Below are positions 12,501-23,217 of a stretch of DNA of 64,000 nt, in pieces. The stretch is from Oreohelix idahoensis (Eukaryota > Mollusca > Gastropoda > Stylommatophora > Oreohelicidae), in the NCBI GenBank assembly GCA_024509875.1, contig JAMPIV010022938.1, positions 359,141 through 423,140 of the forward strand. Direction: 5' to 3'. Made by a program: the position numbers and the translations under genes. Below the pieces are notes generated by a model, which saw only the letters and a list, made by a program, of their open reading frames with translations, was not told the DNA's origin and did no database searches. Position 1 is the first letter of the stretch. The number at the start of each line of letters is the position of its first letter.

Positions 12501-13684
12501 GCCACAAGACTCCTCTTTGCAGTTTGGGAAGCTGAAAGATAATGATGATGATGAATGCTTATGTCAGAGAATGAGAAGCCACAAGACTCCTCTTTGCAGT
12601 TTGGGAAGCTGAAAGATAATGATGATGATGAATGCTTATGTCAGAGAATGAGAAGCCACAAGACTCTTCTTTGCAGTTTGGGAAGCTTAAAGGTAATGAT
12701 GATGATGAATGCTTATGTCAGAGAATGAGAAGCCACAAGACTCTTCTTTGCAGTTTGGGAAGCTGAAAGATGATGATGATGATGAATGCTTTTATCAGAG
12801 AATGAGAAGCCACAAGACTCCTCTTTGCAGTTTGGGAAGCTGAAAGATGATGATGATGAATGCTTTTATCAGAGAATGAGAAGCCACAAGACTCCTCTTT
12901 GCAGTTTGGGAAGCTGAAAGATAATGATGATGATGAATGCTTATGTCAGAGAATGAGAAGCCACAAGACTCTTCTTTGCAGTTTGGGAAGCTGAAAGATA
13001 ATGATGATGATGAATGCTTATGTCAGAGAATGAGAAGCCACAAGACTCTTCTTTGCAGTTTGGGAAGCTGAAAGGTAATGATGATGATGAATGCTTATGT
13101 CAGAGAATGAGAAGCCACAAGACTCTTCTTTGCAGTTTGGGAAGCTGAAAGGTAATGATGATGATGAATGCTTATATCAGAGAATGAGAAGCCACAAGAC
13201 TCCTCTTTGCAGTTTGGGAAGCTGAAAGGTAATGATGATGATGATGAATGCTTATATTAGAGAATGAGAAGCCACAAGACTCCTCTTTGCAGTTTGGGAA
13301 GCTGAAAGGTAATGATGATGATGATGAATGCTTATATTAGAGAATGAGAAGCCACAAGACTCCTCTTTGCAGTTTGGGAAGCTGAAAGGTAATGATGATG
13401 ATGAATGCTTTTATCAGAGAATGAGAAGCCACAAGACTCTTCTTTGCAGTTTGGGAAGCTGAAAGATAATGATGATGATGAATGCTTATATCAGAGAATG
13501 AGAAGCCACAAGACTCCTCTTTGCAGTTTGGGAAGCTGAAAGGTAATGATGATGATGAAGAATGCTTATATCAGAGAATGAGAAGCCACAAGACTCCTCT
13601 TTGCAGTTTGGGAAGCTGAAAGGTAATGATGATGATGAATGCTTATGTCAGAGAATGAGAAGCCACAAGACTCCTCTTTGCAGT
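9517..13684 (+). repeat. Satellite array, 78-bp monomer, about 53 copies
   Basis: Tandem array of a monomer of about 78 bp. Its landmarks are GGGAAGCTGAAAG(G/A)TAATG, a (GAT)n/(ATG)n stretch, AATGCTT(A/T)TATCAGAGAATG and AGAAGCCACAAGACTC(C/T)TCT, then TTGCAGTTT. Variants alternate: TTATATC, TTATGTC or TTTTATC; CCTC or CTTC; GGTAATG, GATAATG or GATGATG. Blocks of variant order repeat, suggesting higher-order units. One strongly diverged monomer lies at about 11985-12070. The GAT stretch varies in length between copies. Short frames inside it are shadows without coding meaning. Confidence 0.97.
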
Positions 13685-14275
13685 GGTTATCTTTGAATGT
13701 TAACAATGCGTATAGGGAAATAATGTGCATAATAAATCATCTAAATTCACATATAAATAAACTATCAGCAGTTTACATGTAAACATAACAGTAGAAAAAT
13801 CTCTTTATAAATATAATTTCATAAAATCTGGCAGACCTAGATCTTGCACTCAGCAGTTTTGCTGTAACATGTAAAAGAATTACCTATGCTCATAAATTAT
13901 TAATCAGGCAATTTTATATTTATCTAAGATAAAAAATAAAAATGTGTAGAGAAAACCACTTGTGAAATATATGTTTAAAAACCAAAACAATCAAGGGTTG
14001 TACTGAAAATGTTTTTGCACATTACACAGTATATGTAATACTGTAAGCATTGCAACAAGTGTTCATCTGGAGTGAGTGAAATTCATATATGAAACATGCT
14101 TTAAAATGCCAACAGCGGCATATCTCTTATCTCCTCTTTTTGTTTTAGAACACAAAAGAACTCAATAGGTATCAATAAAGAAATGTAAAAAACATTAAAA
14201 TTTCCAGTGCTATTTGAAAATAAGTAGAGTGCACAATACATTTCAGATCCTTCACAAGCAAGAGTCAGTACAATG
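13685..14275. other. No gene recognised; flank between satellite and host gene
   Basis: AT-rich sequence between the satellite and the 3' end of the host gene. I see no domain, repeat or RNA gene in it. Confidence 0.5.
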
Positions 14276-14281
14276 TTTAAT
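14276..14281 (-). promoter_or_regulatory. Candidate polyadenylation signal ATTAAA of the host gene
   Basis: TTTAAT on the plus strand gives ATTAAA on the minus strand, 63-68 bases downstream of the TAA stop of the host gene. It is a common variant of the poly(A) signal. Position and orientation fit, but the hexamer is short and may be chance. Confidence 0.35.
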
Positions 14282-14343
14282 TCAACAAGTGGGTTACGTG
14301 ATTAAAAAAAAATCCTTCATAAAGGCAGAAAATTTGCAGATCA

Positions 14344-17300
14344 TTAGGCAATCAGTTGCGTCCGAAGCTTTGAATCATATGCATGGTCATCATAGAAAAC
14401 ATTTCTGGCCTTGAGACTCCTGTGAAATGAAAGAAAACTTTGTTAAAAATGTAAAAGAACACTGGATTATTACAGTTTGATTTTTAACATAAGGTAAAGG
14501 ATAGTCCAGAGAAAATGAATAAAATTGAAACAGCAAAAGCAGGTGGATGGTAAATTCTTGAACTATATACCAAGCTTCTTTCACCATAAAGTGATTTAAA
14601 AAAAAAAAAAAATTTGCCTCATTTTGGTGAGGCGCTCATCATTTGACCTAGAAACGGATACATCGGTTATATTAAGGTGCATGTGCAAATAAATAAGACC
14701 TTTTGGTCTGGTAAATTTTATTCAAGCATTTTTTTTACGTAGTATCAAATGAAGTGTTATACTTTCTGATCTATGGTTTTTTCCTGAGCCACACCTCTGA
14801 GCTGAGTGCCACATGTCAATATCATTGTTTGTTTGCCTTCTTTTCAATCTTGGATCCATAGCCACTGGCTGTCAAAGCAGTCAGTGACTGTCATGCCTGG
14901 TGGCATCTTGTAGGGCAGCAACAAACTGCCTCAACTTTTCAGTCAGTGACCATTCTTCATGCTATGCCCCAGCTCTGATTCATTCATTGCATCTCGACCT
15001 CCAGAGTTCTTCGCCAAGATGTTTTTGGTATGGGGTCCATAGCATAGCTGTTCTTATTGTTTAACTTGGTGAAACTAAAATGAATGATACATTCTGTGGT
15101 AGACAATGACAGTAGACCATGTTGCCAGACTGGCTATCCATATTTACATTACAGCTAGCCTTAACCTAACCGAACTCCACCACTGTTTCAAGCTTTGTCA
15201 AACAGCTAACCTTAACCTAACACCAACCCTGTTTTGAGCTCTATCAAAATTAATAACACCTGGCAAACAATGAGACCATTTAAAAAATAAAAACGAAAAT
15301 TCCAACTTGAAGCGAAACGCTGCATATTTGGCCAACATGGCAGCCTCTAGTCTGCTGTCTCCTACAATGGCCCATTCTGCAAATAGACATAAAGTTTTCT
15401 ATCTCAAAATGATATATTAAAGTAATTAAGGCCAGACTACCGCTATCTCAAGAAAGAGGCCAGTAATATGAGGTTGTCCATGGTACTGGCAACCTCATCA
15501 TGTCAAATAAATTGCTGCAGAAGCCATTGCTGCAAGAGCACTTGAATTATTTCTTGCAGACTTCCTGCAACGGGATCAGCAGCTGTGGTGGCTTCATGCT
15601 CTACAAAGAGCAAAAAGGGAAATACATGAATTAAGTTTACCTTTTAGATGTAATCAACTGTAATATCATACCTTCCAACATATGGCTCAATCCTATGTAA
15701 CACCTCTGTGCTCGGAGCCTCACGTCCAAAGTCATTGACAACTGTTGACTTAGTGAAACCATCTGGCCTCATTTCCTGTATCCCACCTCTCAAATGACCA
15801 GCTCTGTCCACGCCTACAGGTGTTGGGTCTGGACCAAATCTGAAAAGAACAAGATATATTTGGAAACATGCACCTTTTTTTTTTTTTTAAATTCAATGCA
15901 GTTCCATTAAGACAAAGAAAGAAAAAAAAACACTGCTTCTACCTAGCACATCGTAAGAAGCAAGGTGAGGCTGAAGGAGGCCAGCTGCAGGGGTGGCTCC
16001 ATGCTCCGTAAGGAGTGGAAAAGGAAATGAATGAATAAAGGAGGGGTTAGTAACCTTATCATATTACCACTATTTCTTCAGAAACCACCTATGAAGTTAA
16101 ATGGCACAGGTTTACTGCATTAGGGTCAACTGATGGTACCATCTTCAAGAAGCAGAAGACAAGAACATCTATTAATTCACACACTTTTTATTACTCTAAA
16201 AGTGACCAATTCATATGCCTCATGTATTCTCCTTTGCATACTCTTTTATTTTACATGCTAAATCACCATTCAATTTGTATAACTTTTCATGCAGATCTTC
16301 ATCTAGGCTCAAACCCTGGTAGCAAAACTCTTCAGGCTATCTGGCTGTAAATGAGTACATGACTCTGCTCTTGAGTTAGGGAAGGCAAAGGCAATATGGA
16401 AGGGAACTGGTTTCCCCACCTTATAAAGTTGGACCCAGTATAGTGAAGTCTGTAACACTTCAATCCTTTATGCCAGTATCTGCTATGGGACTACCTTTTA
16501 CTCTTCATTTTATAAGCATATTCGCTGTAATCCACGGATAGGCTGCAATGAAATGAAAGCGTTATAAATGGACGGAACAACCAACAAGTAGACAGACAAT
16601 TGTCAGAGTGTATCATCAAGACAAAAAGACAGAAGATGTTTGAAATCCATTACCGCTAATCTCTGATGTGGAGATGGAATTTTATCGCAGATTTTCACCA
16701 TTGTACTTACTTACTAGTCGTTCCTCTTCTACCCTGGGATGTAGAGGTTTGCCAGAGAGACCACCATACTATCCTATCAGCTGTCTTCCTCCTGGCCTGG
16801 TTCCAATCTAGTCCTCGGTCCTTCAGAGATTGTCTAATGTTGTCCTCCCAGCAGATTCTGGGTTGTCCTGGAGGTCTGGATCCCTGGCTATTAGTTTCCA
16901 ACACTTGTCATGGTAGATGATCTCCAATTCTGCAGACATGGCCAAACCATTGTAGTTGGGACTGTTCTACTTGGATCGGCAGTGGCTGGATTTTGAGGCC
17001 TTGTCATATCATCTGGTTTCGGACCATGTCTCTTCTTGTTACTTCAACCATCTTCCTTAGATACCTCCTTTCTGAGATTAGGAGATGGCTTTTGTGGGTT
17101 GTAGTCATTGCCCATAACTCACATCCATAGGTCAAGACTGGAACATAGGTAAAACGGTATACAGCCATCCTTCATATATGGCAATCTTCTTGCTAACTTT
17201 GCTTTTATTGAGGAATCTTTGATTTATAGTCTGAAAAAGTCTCCCAAATGCTGTTCTTTGGGTAGCCAAATCTTCTTTGATGTCTCCCTTCCAGTCAATG

Positions 17301-18295
17301 ACAGCTCTGAGGAATTTAAACTGGTCAACCTATTCCAGGACCTGTTCTCCCAGCTTAATCTGATGTCTTCTTTCCTCTCATGATATCTCCATGGTTTTTG
17401 TTTTGGAGCTGCATCCCTTTCTTCTCCAGCTCTTCCTTCCAGACTTGCAGGTTGGATTGAAGGTGTGCCTCTAATTTAGCAATCATGGCAACATCATCGA
17501 CAAATGCCAGATCTGAAGTACAAACCTGTCTCATCTTCCAGTACACCACTAAATACTTTCTTGTCCTCTCCTTACATGCTTCGATGACATCGTCCATGAA
17601 GAGTATGAAAAGATAAGGTGACAGAATATCACCCTGTCACACACCAGTGATAATCCTGAACTCTTCTGACTTAAGCTTTGCCGTCCTCACATAATTTCTG
17701 CAACTCTTGTAGAAGCCCTGTATAGTATAAATCAGAGGTACTGGAATGTTTTTCTTTGCCAAGCAGTCCCAAAGTTTGCTCCAGAGGACCTTATCAAATG
17801 CCTTCTCCAGATCCAAGAAACAAAGATGCATCTCACTTTTATAGTCCAGAGCATTTTCACTCAGCTGCCTGAGTTTCACCATTGTATTTATATATTATTA
17901 ATATTTAGCTTAAATTCTCCATTTCATACTTTTTATCTTACATGTCCATTCTCTACTGAACTTATTTTTTTCTTCCGACATAAACTATCTCTTTAATTGT
18001 ATATCTGTTCCGCCCAGTTTATTTTGAAAGTTCATATGCAGAATCTATATACATGTTTGCTTTTTTTTCATTCACTTTTGTGTCCTTGGTATTAAAGTTT
18101 GTTGGAAACAATCATTGTTCATACCTGGTCATGTAGTGTGTCAGGAATCTCATCTTGTCATCTGCAGTCTCCACGTATGGAGCATTATTTCTCACATAGC
18201 CTGTATCTTCCTTGAAGCCCACACTTGTATGGTTTAGACGATCTGCCTCGGTTGGGTCTGGATGTATTCGGCCCTTGAACTGCTCACGATGGAGG
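14344..18295 (-). CDS. PPP1R32: Host gene, C-terminal exons of a PPP1R32/SAXO5-like ciliary protein
   Basis: Three exons on the minus strand: 18295-18125, 15839-15672 and 14419-14344. Acceptors are TAATTACAG, TTCTTTTCAG and CATTTCACAG; donors are CCAG|GTATGA and GAAG|GTATGA. All joins are phase 2, and the frame stays open to TAA at 14346-14344, giving about 138 residues of C-terminus. Visible motifs in order are EDTGYVRNNAPYV, DKMRFLTHYMTRF, VDRAGHLRGGIQ, LHRIEPYVGRSL and VFYDDHAYDSKLR. From memory of the family, this matches the conserved end of PPP1R32 (now SAXO5), a protein phosphatase 1-binding, microtubule/axoneme-associated protein of motile cilia. A SINE (16290) and a LINE (16706-17873) sit in the first intron shown. 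Upstream exons are uncertain because gypsy A begins 140 bp upstream. Identification rests on recall, not on a search. Confidence 0.7.
14420..15671 (-). other. Intron of the host gene with degenerate repeats
   Basis: Intron between the last two supported exons. It contains a small hairpin, GCCTCA-TTTTGG-TGAGGC, near 14635. A stretch near 14885-14935 resembles part of the SINE-like insert at 59827-60162 (GGTGGCATCTTGTAGGGCAG against GTGGCGTCTTAGGGCAACAA). Near 15500-15620 there is a decayed LINE 3'-end-like segment. Confidence 0.4.
16290..16500 (+). mobile_element. tRNA-derived SINE, family 1 (5' part decayed)
   Basis: Contains the family body: TTGAGTTAGGGAAGGCAAAG, GGAAGGGAACTGGTTTCCCC, GTGAAGTCTGTAACACTTCA and TATCTGCTATGGGACTACC. 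The tRNA-like head is only partly recognisable (AGGCTCAAACCCTGG near 16306). It lies in an intron of the host gene in the opposite orientation. Confidence 0.7.
16693..17886 (-). mobile_element. 5'-truncated RTE-like LINE with 13-bp target duplication
   Basis: The insert 16706-17873 is flanked on both sides by TTTCACCATTGTA (16693-16705 and 17874-17886), a perfect 13-bp target duplication. Read on the minus strand, it holds the RT part (YKSEMHLCFLDLEKAFDKV and a SDLAFVDDVA box, where FADD has become FVDD), a WFGHV region and the C-terminal segment with GQPRICWEDNIRQSLKDRG. It ends in (TAAG)n, seen on the plus strand as CTTACTTACT. Stops and a frameshift near 17640 disable it. It lies in the host-gene intron in the same orientation as the gene. 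Confidence 0.88.
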
Positions 18296-18437
18296 CTGTA
18301 ATTACAAAGTGTAGAATATTCCTTGCTCTTTTCTATTCTTGAGAACCAGATAAGTGCCAGTAGAATAAGAGATGATAAGAAGATGCTGAAGGATAAGACA
18401 TTCACTGAGGAAACCTGCTGATAGCTTTGTAAGGCAG

Positions 18438-20010
18438 TGTTAAACTCTGTTTAGTTGTTAACTCATACTGGCTACTAGTTGTTGAATCACGCTTTATTTG
18501 TTAAATGACGTGAATGTCCACCAGTTGATAAATGTAGATGTTGGGACTGGTGTAGTAAAGTGTAACGATTGTCAACTCATTAAACCCAGCACAGTTTTGG
18601 TCATACAGGTTATCTTGTCCTGGAACGTGATGAGGCTCCGACAAGAATGTGAGTGTAAACAATGAGTGTGTATGTGAATGTCAGAACGCGAATGGTAGCA
18701 TGATTCAATAGAGTTGACAGGTTGGTAGTACATCACTCATACTCACACTGTTCGAATTCAAGAAGTACTGGAACTACGGTGGTCTTTTTATAACATTTAA
18801 TGGGACGCACACTTGGACAGTACGTGTATGGTTACAGGAACAAATGTCGACATAGACAGCATAATGTTGATCACAGGAATATCATCTTAAGTTAGCATTC
18901 ATGCTTGGCAAATATCATAATGGAGCATTCGTAAATAAGCATTCAGAGTTCCATCATGTAAATCATCTGGCTTTACTGACTGGGCACGTCAGACCATAAC
19001 CAATATATAGGAAGGCTCCTAGACCTAACCTCGTCTAGTGAATATCCCTTCACGTAAAGTTCAAGATATATATATTTTCCATAAAGATATAGGAATCCCA
19101 GACATGGGTTCTCACATGTAGCAGTGATCTCTTGGTTCATCGAGCGATAGTACAGGCATCCCTTTTTCTCACTCGATAAATACAAAGTATATGAATTTCA
19201 ACATGGCTGTTCTTCTCTCGTGAGTTTCACTCACTATAGGACCCAGACCAAAATTGGTCATTCGTTAAATGTCCTCATTTCTTCATAGCTTCTCTCATAG
19301 AGGTGATTGAATAATATCATACAATCTAGTGTTGATATATAGGAATGTCGTCTTCCTTTGAATAAATATTCTTTTCAAAAGTACCACTGTGCATCTGTTT
19401 ATCAACAACGATGGCGAAGCCCAAGTTCATAATAAATTGTGGTTTTACCTTTCTATGCGAAATATAACTTTGCCATTCCTTGGCAAAAGAGAATAAACAC
19501 TGGGGTAAAGTACATACAACATGTCTAAATGACTATCACTTTTCCCCATTGACTTATCGATCACTTTTTCGGCGATAGGCCGGCTACATCAAAATTCTAC
19601 ATCCAGACAGGATGACAGCCATGGATCACACCCCTTGCTAGCGATACTTCCGCTGCATAGCCTTTGACCTTTTCTAGCGACAACCAACATAGTTCGACTT
19701 AGAAATGTAAAGATATCCATATATAAGACAGACTCGTCCTACTCATACAAACACTACGTATAAATTCAGGCCATAGATATACTGAAGCAAGAACAATCTA
19801 TTCCTACCCAGCCAAAGAATAAATCGCAGTAGGCCTAGACTCGTCCGCGGAGTCCGATCGAAGATGACGGAACTACTTTCAAGGGAAGTAACTCAAAAAT
19901 GACTTCTCCTTAAGCACTTAAAAAGGAAATACTTTGATTACAAAATATTTGCGAACATAATAAGTATATAAATGTATTATATTGCAAGATAGTAAAAATT
20001 GCCCTTTACA
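18438..20010 (-). repeat. 3' LTR of gypsy element A
   Basis: About 1573 bp, starting TGTTAAACTC and ending CCCTTTACA on the plus strand, the TG..CA form expected of an LTR. It matches 26789-28576 over nearly its full length. The right copy is about 200 bp longer because of many small insertions. Confidence 0.88.
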
Positions 20011-20035
20011 GTCTTACCACACCTCCCGGGAAAAA
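20011..20035 (-). other. Polypurine tract of gypsy element A
   Basis: Directly inside the 3' LTR, the minus strand reads CCCGGGAGGTGTGGTAAGAC, a purine-rich stretch in the place where plus-strand DNA synthesis is primed. Element B has GGGGGGTGGTAGTAA at the equivalent position. An A15/T15-like palindrome follows at 20031-20060. Confidence 0.6.
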
Positions 20036-20450
20036 AAAAAAAAAAATTTTTTTTTTTTAAATACATCTAGGAGCACGTAGAATAGGCTCACAACGCAAGA
20101 ATACTGCGCAGATGAAAATATCAGGAATAACTATAATTCCTAATATGACCGGTGAGAATATATCTCAAAATCTGAGAGAAATTGTTTCTCTAAGAATAAA
20201 TGTTTCCAGGAAGGTGTGATGTACGTATAATACAATTCTGGTAATTATACAATGCATACCAAAAATTCACACTATAATCTTAAATTTATGATTTATGAAG
20301 AAACAATCATCAAAGAACAGCGGTGAATAAACATCAATAAACCGCTAAGTAGCGATACCATCATTCTATTATTAAATTACAAATGTGTATCTTAGTAAAG
20401 AAACAAAAAATAACTGTTGTAAAGTTATACATATTAAAAAGATCCAATAT

Positions 20451-22080
20451 TTAACAGTTAAGTGGCATCATGTGTGGGCATCTGGACAGAATGTCCGCCA
20501 TCACATTTTCTGAACCACGGATAGCTCGTACCGAGAAATGAAAAGGTTGAAGAGCGATTGCGTATCGAGTTGATCTCGAGCTCTTCAAGTTCTTACTTTG
20601 GATAGCCGTAAGAGCTTTTTGGTCAGTTTCCACTACGAAATGCGCGCCCAGAAGGAATCTTTGGAGTTTGAGAATTGACCAAACCATTGCCAATAATTCA
20701 CGGTCTAAAACCGAGTAATTCCTTTCTGCAGCATTAAGTTTTCTGGATATATACATTACAGGATGCAGAGTTCCAGAGTACTCTTGCATTAGTGCCGCTC
20801 CAATCCCAGTGGATGAAGCGTCACTACGAAGAAGAAATGTCTTATCTGTTGTAGGTAACACTAAAATAGGTGGTGATGAAAACATAGTTTTGATCTTCTC
20901 TAGTGAAGATTGGCATTCATGAGACCAGTGAACCATGTTAGGCGACCCTTTCTTTAATAGTGTAGAGAGAGGTGCCATGATAGAGGACAGATTCGGAATG
21001 AAACGTCCATAAAATTGTATGAGACCTAAAAGACTTCGCACTTGCTTTTTAGTCCTAGGGATAGAGATGTTAAGTATCTTAGTGATATTATGGTCTTCTG
21101 TCTTAAGAAACCGTGACCTACTCGATGGCCTAAGAAAGCAATTTCGCTAAAGCCAATACAAGCTTTAGATGGTTTTGCTGTCAGGTTATACTCACGCAGA
21201 GTTGATAATAATTCAACTAACCCTGAATAGTGATCTTCCCAAGTATCGCTGAAAAGACAGATGTCGTCTAGATAAGCAATGACATCTGACCGATACGATA
21301 GGATTCGACGCATCATGCGTACAAATGTAGCTGGTGCGTTCATAAGGCCGAAAGGCATAAAATTCCATTGGAAAAGGCCTCTGGGAGTAGAGTAAGCGGT
21401 AAGAGGTTTGGCGCGTTCGGATAATGGAACTTGCCAATATCCTTTAGACAAATCAAGTTTAGTGAAAAAATGCGATTTAGAAAGACGAGTAAGTAACTCT
21501 TCTAGTAAAGGCATAGGTTCAGCATCGAACTTCGTAACTTGATTCAATTTGCGATAGTCAACGCAAAGACGTATGTTATTGTCTTTTTTTCGAACAATAA
21601 CCATCGGCGAAGAATATGCAGAAGTGGATGGTTCGATTATTTGTAAATCTATCATTTCATCCAACTCCTTTTCAACCTGTGTGTGGAAATGTATAGGGAT
21701 AGGATAAGGTCTAACCCTAATTGGAGTATGTTCAGTTAGAACAATGTCATGCTCAATGACATGAGCTTGTCCAGGGATGTCAGTGAGGACATCCTGAAAT
21801 GTTTGTAACATAGACGAAACTTGTCGCCGTTCTCCTAGAGACAAATCAGGAGAAACAGTAACGTCTTTCCATGATTCACTAGAATGAAGTGGGATCATTG
21901 GAAGCGGAAGATTAACATCCGAAAAACTTGTTTCCTCATCCTGTATTACAGACAGTGATGAGTAATGACCATGTTTGACATGAGAATCGTCCGTTGCCTG
22001 GAAAATAGGCTGTAGATAGTCAGGACGTTCATGGAACTCCGTAAGCATATTGATGTGGAAGGTTTTATGCTTCCCGTCAA
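20451..22080 (-). pseudogene. Gypsy A reverse transcriptase and RNase H
   Basis: The frame 22384-21026 runs from the integrase C-terminus straight into RT. It shows LCVDYRKLNQV, FTKLDLSKGYWQVPL, FMPFGLMNAPATF and AYLDD. A frameshift near 21060-21105 (at VGHGFLRQK) precedes RNase H in frame 21041-20451, which has LRSDASSTGIGAAL, YSVLDRELLAMVW, ETDQKAL and ENVMADILSRCP (the D-E-D-D residues). The unbroken link from integrase into RT shows that the unusual gene order is a property of the element, not a rearrangement of one copy. Confidence 0.9.
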
Positions 22081-23090
22081 TATCGACGATGTAGTCAACA
22101 TCTGAAATTTTCGCTATTATATCGTACGGACCTTTCCAACTAATAAGGAGTCTATTTTCACGACAAGGTAGCAAAACAAATGCTTTGTCACCAGGACAAA
22201 GTTGTCGTAAAGTTCTCTTCTTATTAGCAAATTGTCTTGCCTTCTGCTTAGCAAATTCAGAAGAGGACGTTGCCAATTTGCATGCTTCGATAATCTTTTG
22301 TCTCAGCGCGATGACATACTCGTAAGAAGATTTTGTGTCATCGTCAATATTGTCAGCTGTTATAAGATCATGCAGCAAAGACATTGGGCCGCGCGGTCGC
22401 GCGCCAAAGACAAGTTCAAAGGGAGAAAACCCTGTATGTTCATTTGGGGACCTCTCTGTACGCGAAGAGGGCCGCGGGTAAAACCCTATCCCAATCTTGA
22501 GGATGATCCTCAGTTATCTTCCCTAATAAGTTCTTAAGTGTTCTATTTAGTCGCTCGACCATCCCATTGGACATAGGATGATAGATGCTACTCCAAGATC
22601 TCTCTATCTGTAGAGTAGACATTACTTGAGACATGGTATCCGATATCAGTTGGGTGCCATGATCTGATAATATTTCTCCGGGGAATCCCAGTCGAAAAAA
22701 TATAAGCCAAAGAGCATCTGCAATGTCAGCGGTAGTAATGCTCTTTAGAGGGATAGCCTCTGGCCAACGTGTGCACATGTCTACACACGTTAAGATAAAC
22801 TGATGTCCTCTAGCAGATTTGATCTTGAATGGACCAATGATGTCTATCGCCATTTTCTGGAATGGACGAATAGGAATATCTGCAGCCTGAATAGGCGCAG
22901 CATGACGAGGACCTTTGGATTTGACTTCTTGACATACTTTACAGGATCGACAATAGATCCGTATGTCCTTGTTCACAAAAGGCCAAAAGAAAGCCGCAAG
23001 AACTCTTGACTTTGTACGGGAAAAAAACCCATGTGACCAGCACACTGAGAGTCGTGTGCATGTTGTAAGATCAAGAATTAACTCTCTCAA
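22020..23090 (-). pseudogene. Gypsy A integrase
   Basis: Minus-strand frames 23090-22440 and 22384-21026 together cover integrase. Visible are the zinc-finger half YCRSCKVCQ, AIDIIGPFK (first Asp), EILSDHGTQLISD (second Asp), NGMVERLNRTLKN (Glu) and the C-terminal GDKAFVLLP..LLISWKGPYDI chromatin/DNA-binding part. The first half of the zinc finger (HAHD..CAGH) is out of frame near 23040, and a second shift lies near 22440. The enzyme would insert element cDNA, but this copy cannot make it whole. Confidence 0.88.
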
Positions 23091-23217
23091 ATTCTTGGGT
23101 AGGTACCAAGAATCTGAGAATGACTTGACTTAGTGGAGTCTCTTGCACCATACGTACAAGTAGTAAGGCCATTCTTCATTGTAATCCAAGATTTACAATT
23201 TGAATCTTTATTCGGAT

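Noticed and set aside
9517..13684. CRISPR-like array
   Set aside because: No conserved-repeat/variable-spacer structure; whole monomers are alike and the context is eukaryotic.
15150..15215. CCTTAACCTAACC-like motifs resembling telomere repeats
   Set aside because: Only a few imperfect, non-tandem units; no array.
18296..18405. Hydrophobic N-terminal extension of the host exon frame that looks like a membrane anchor
   Set aside because: It starts at GTG, lies upstream of a good acceptor at 18296, and is a pyrimidine-rich intron end; translation of such tracts gives Leu/Ser/Phe-rich peptides.
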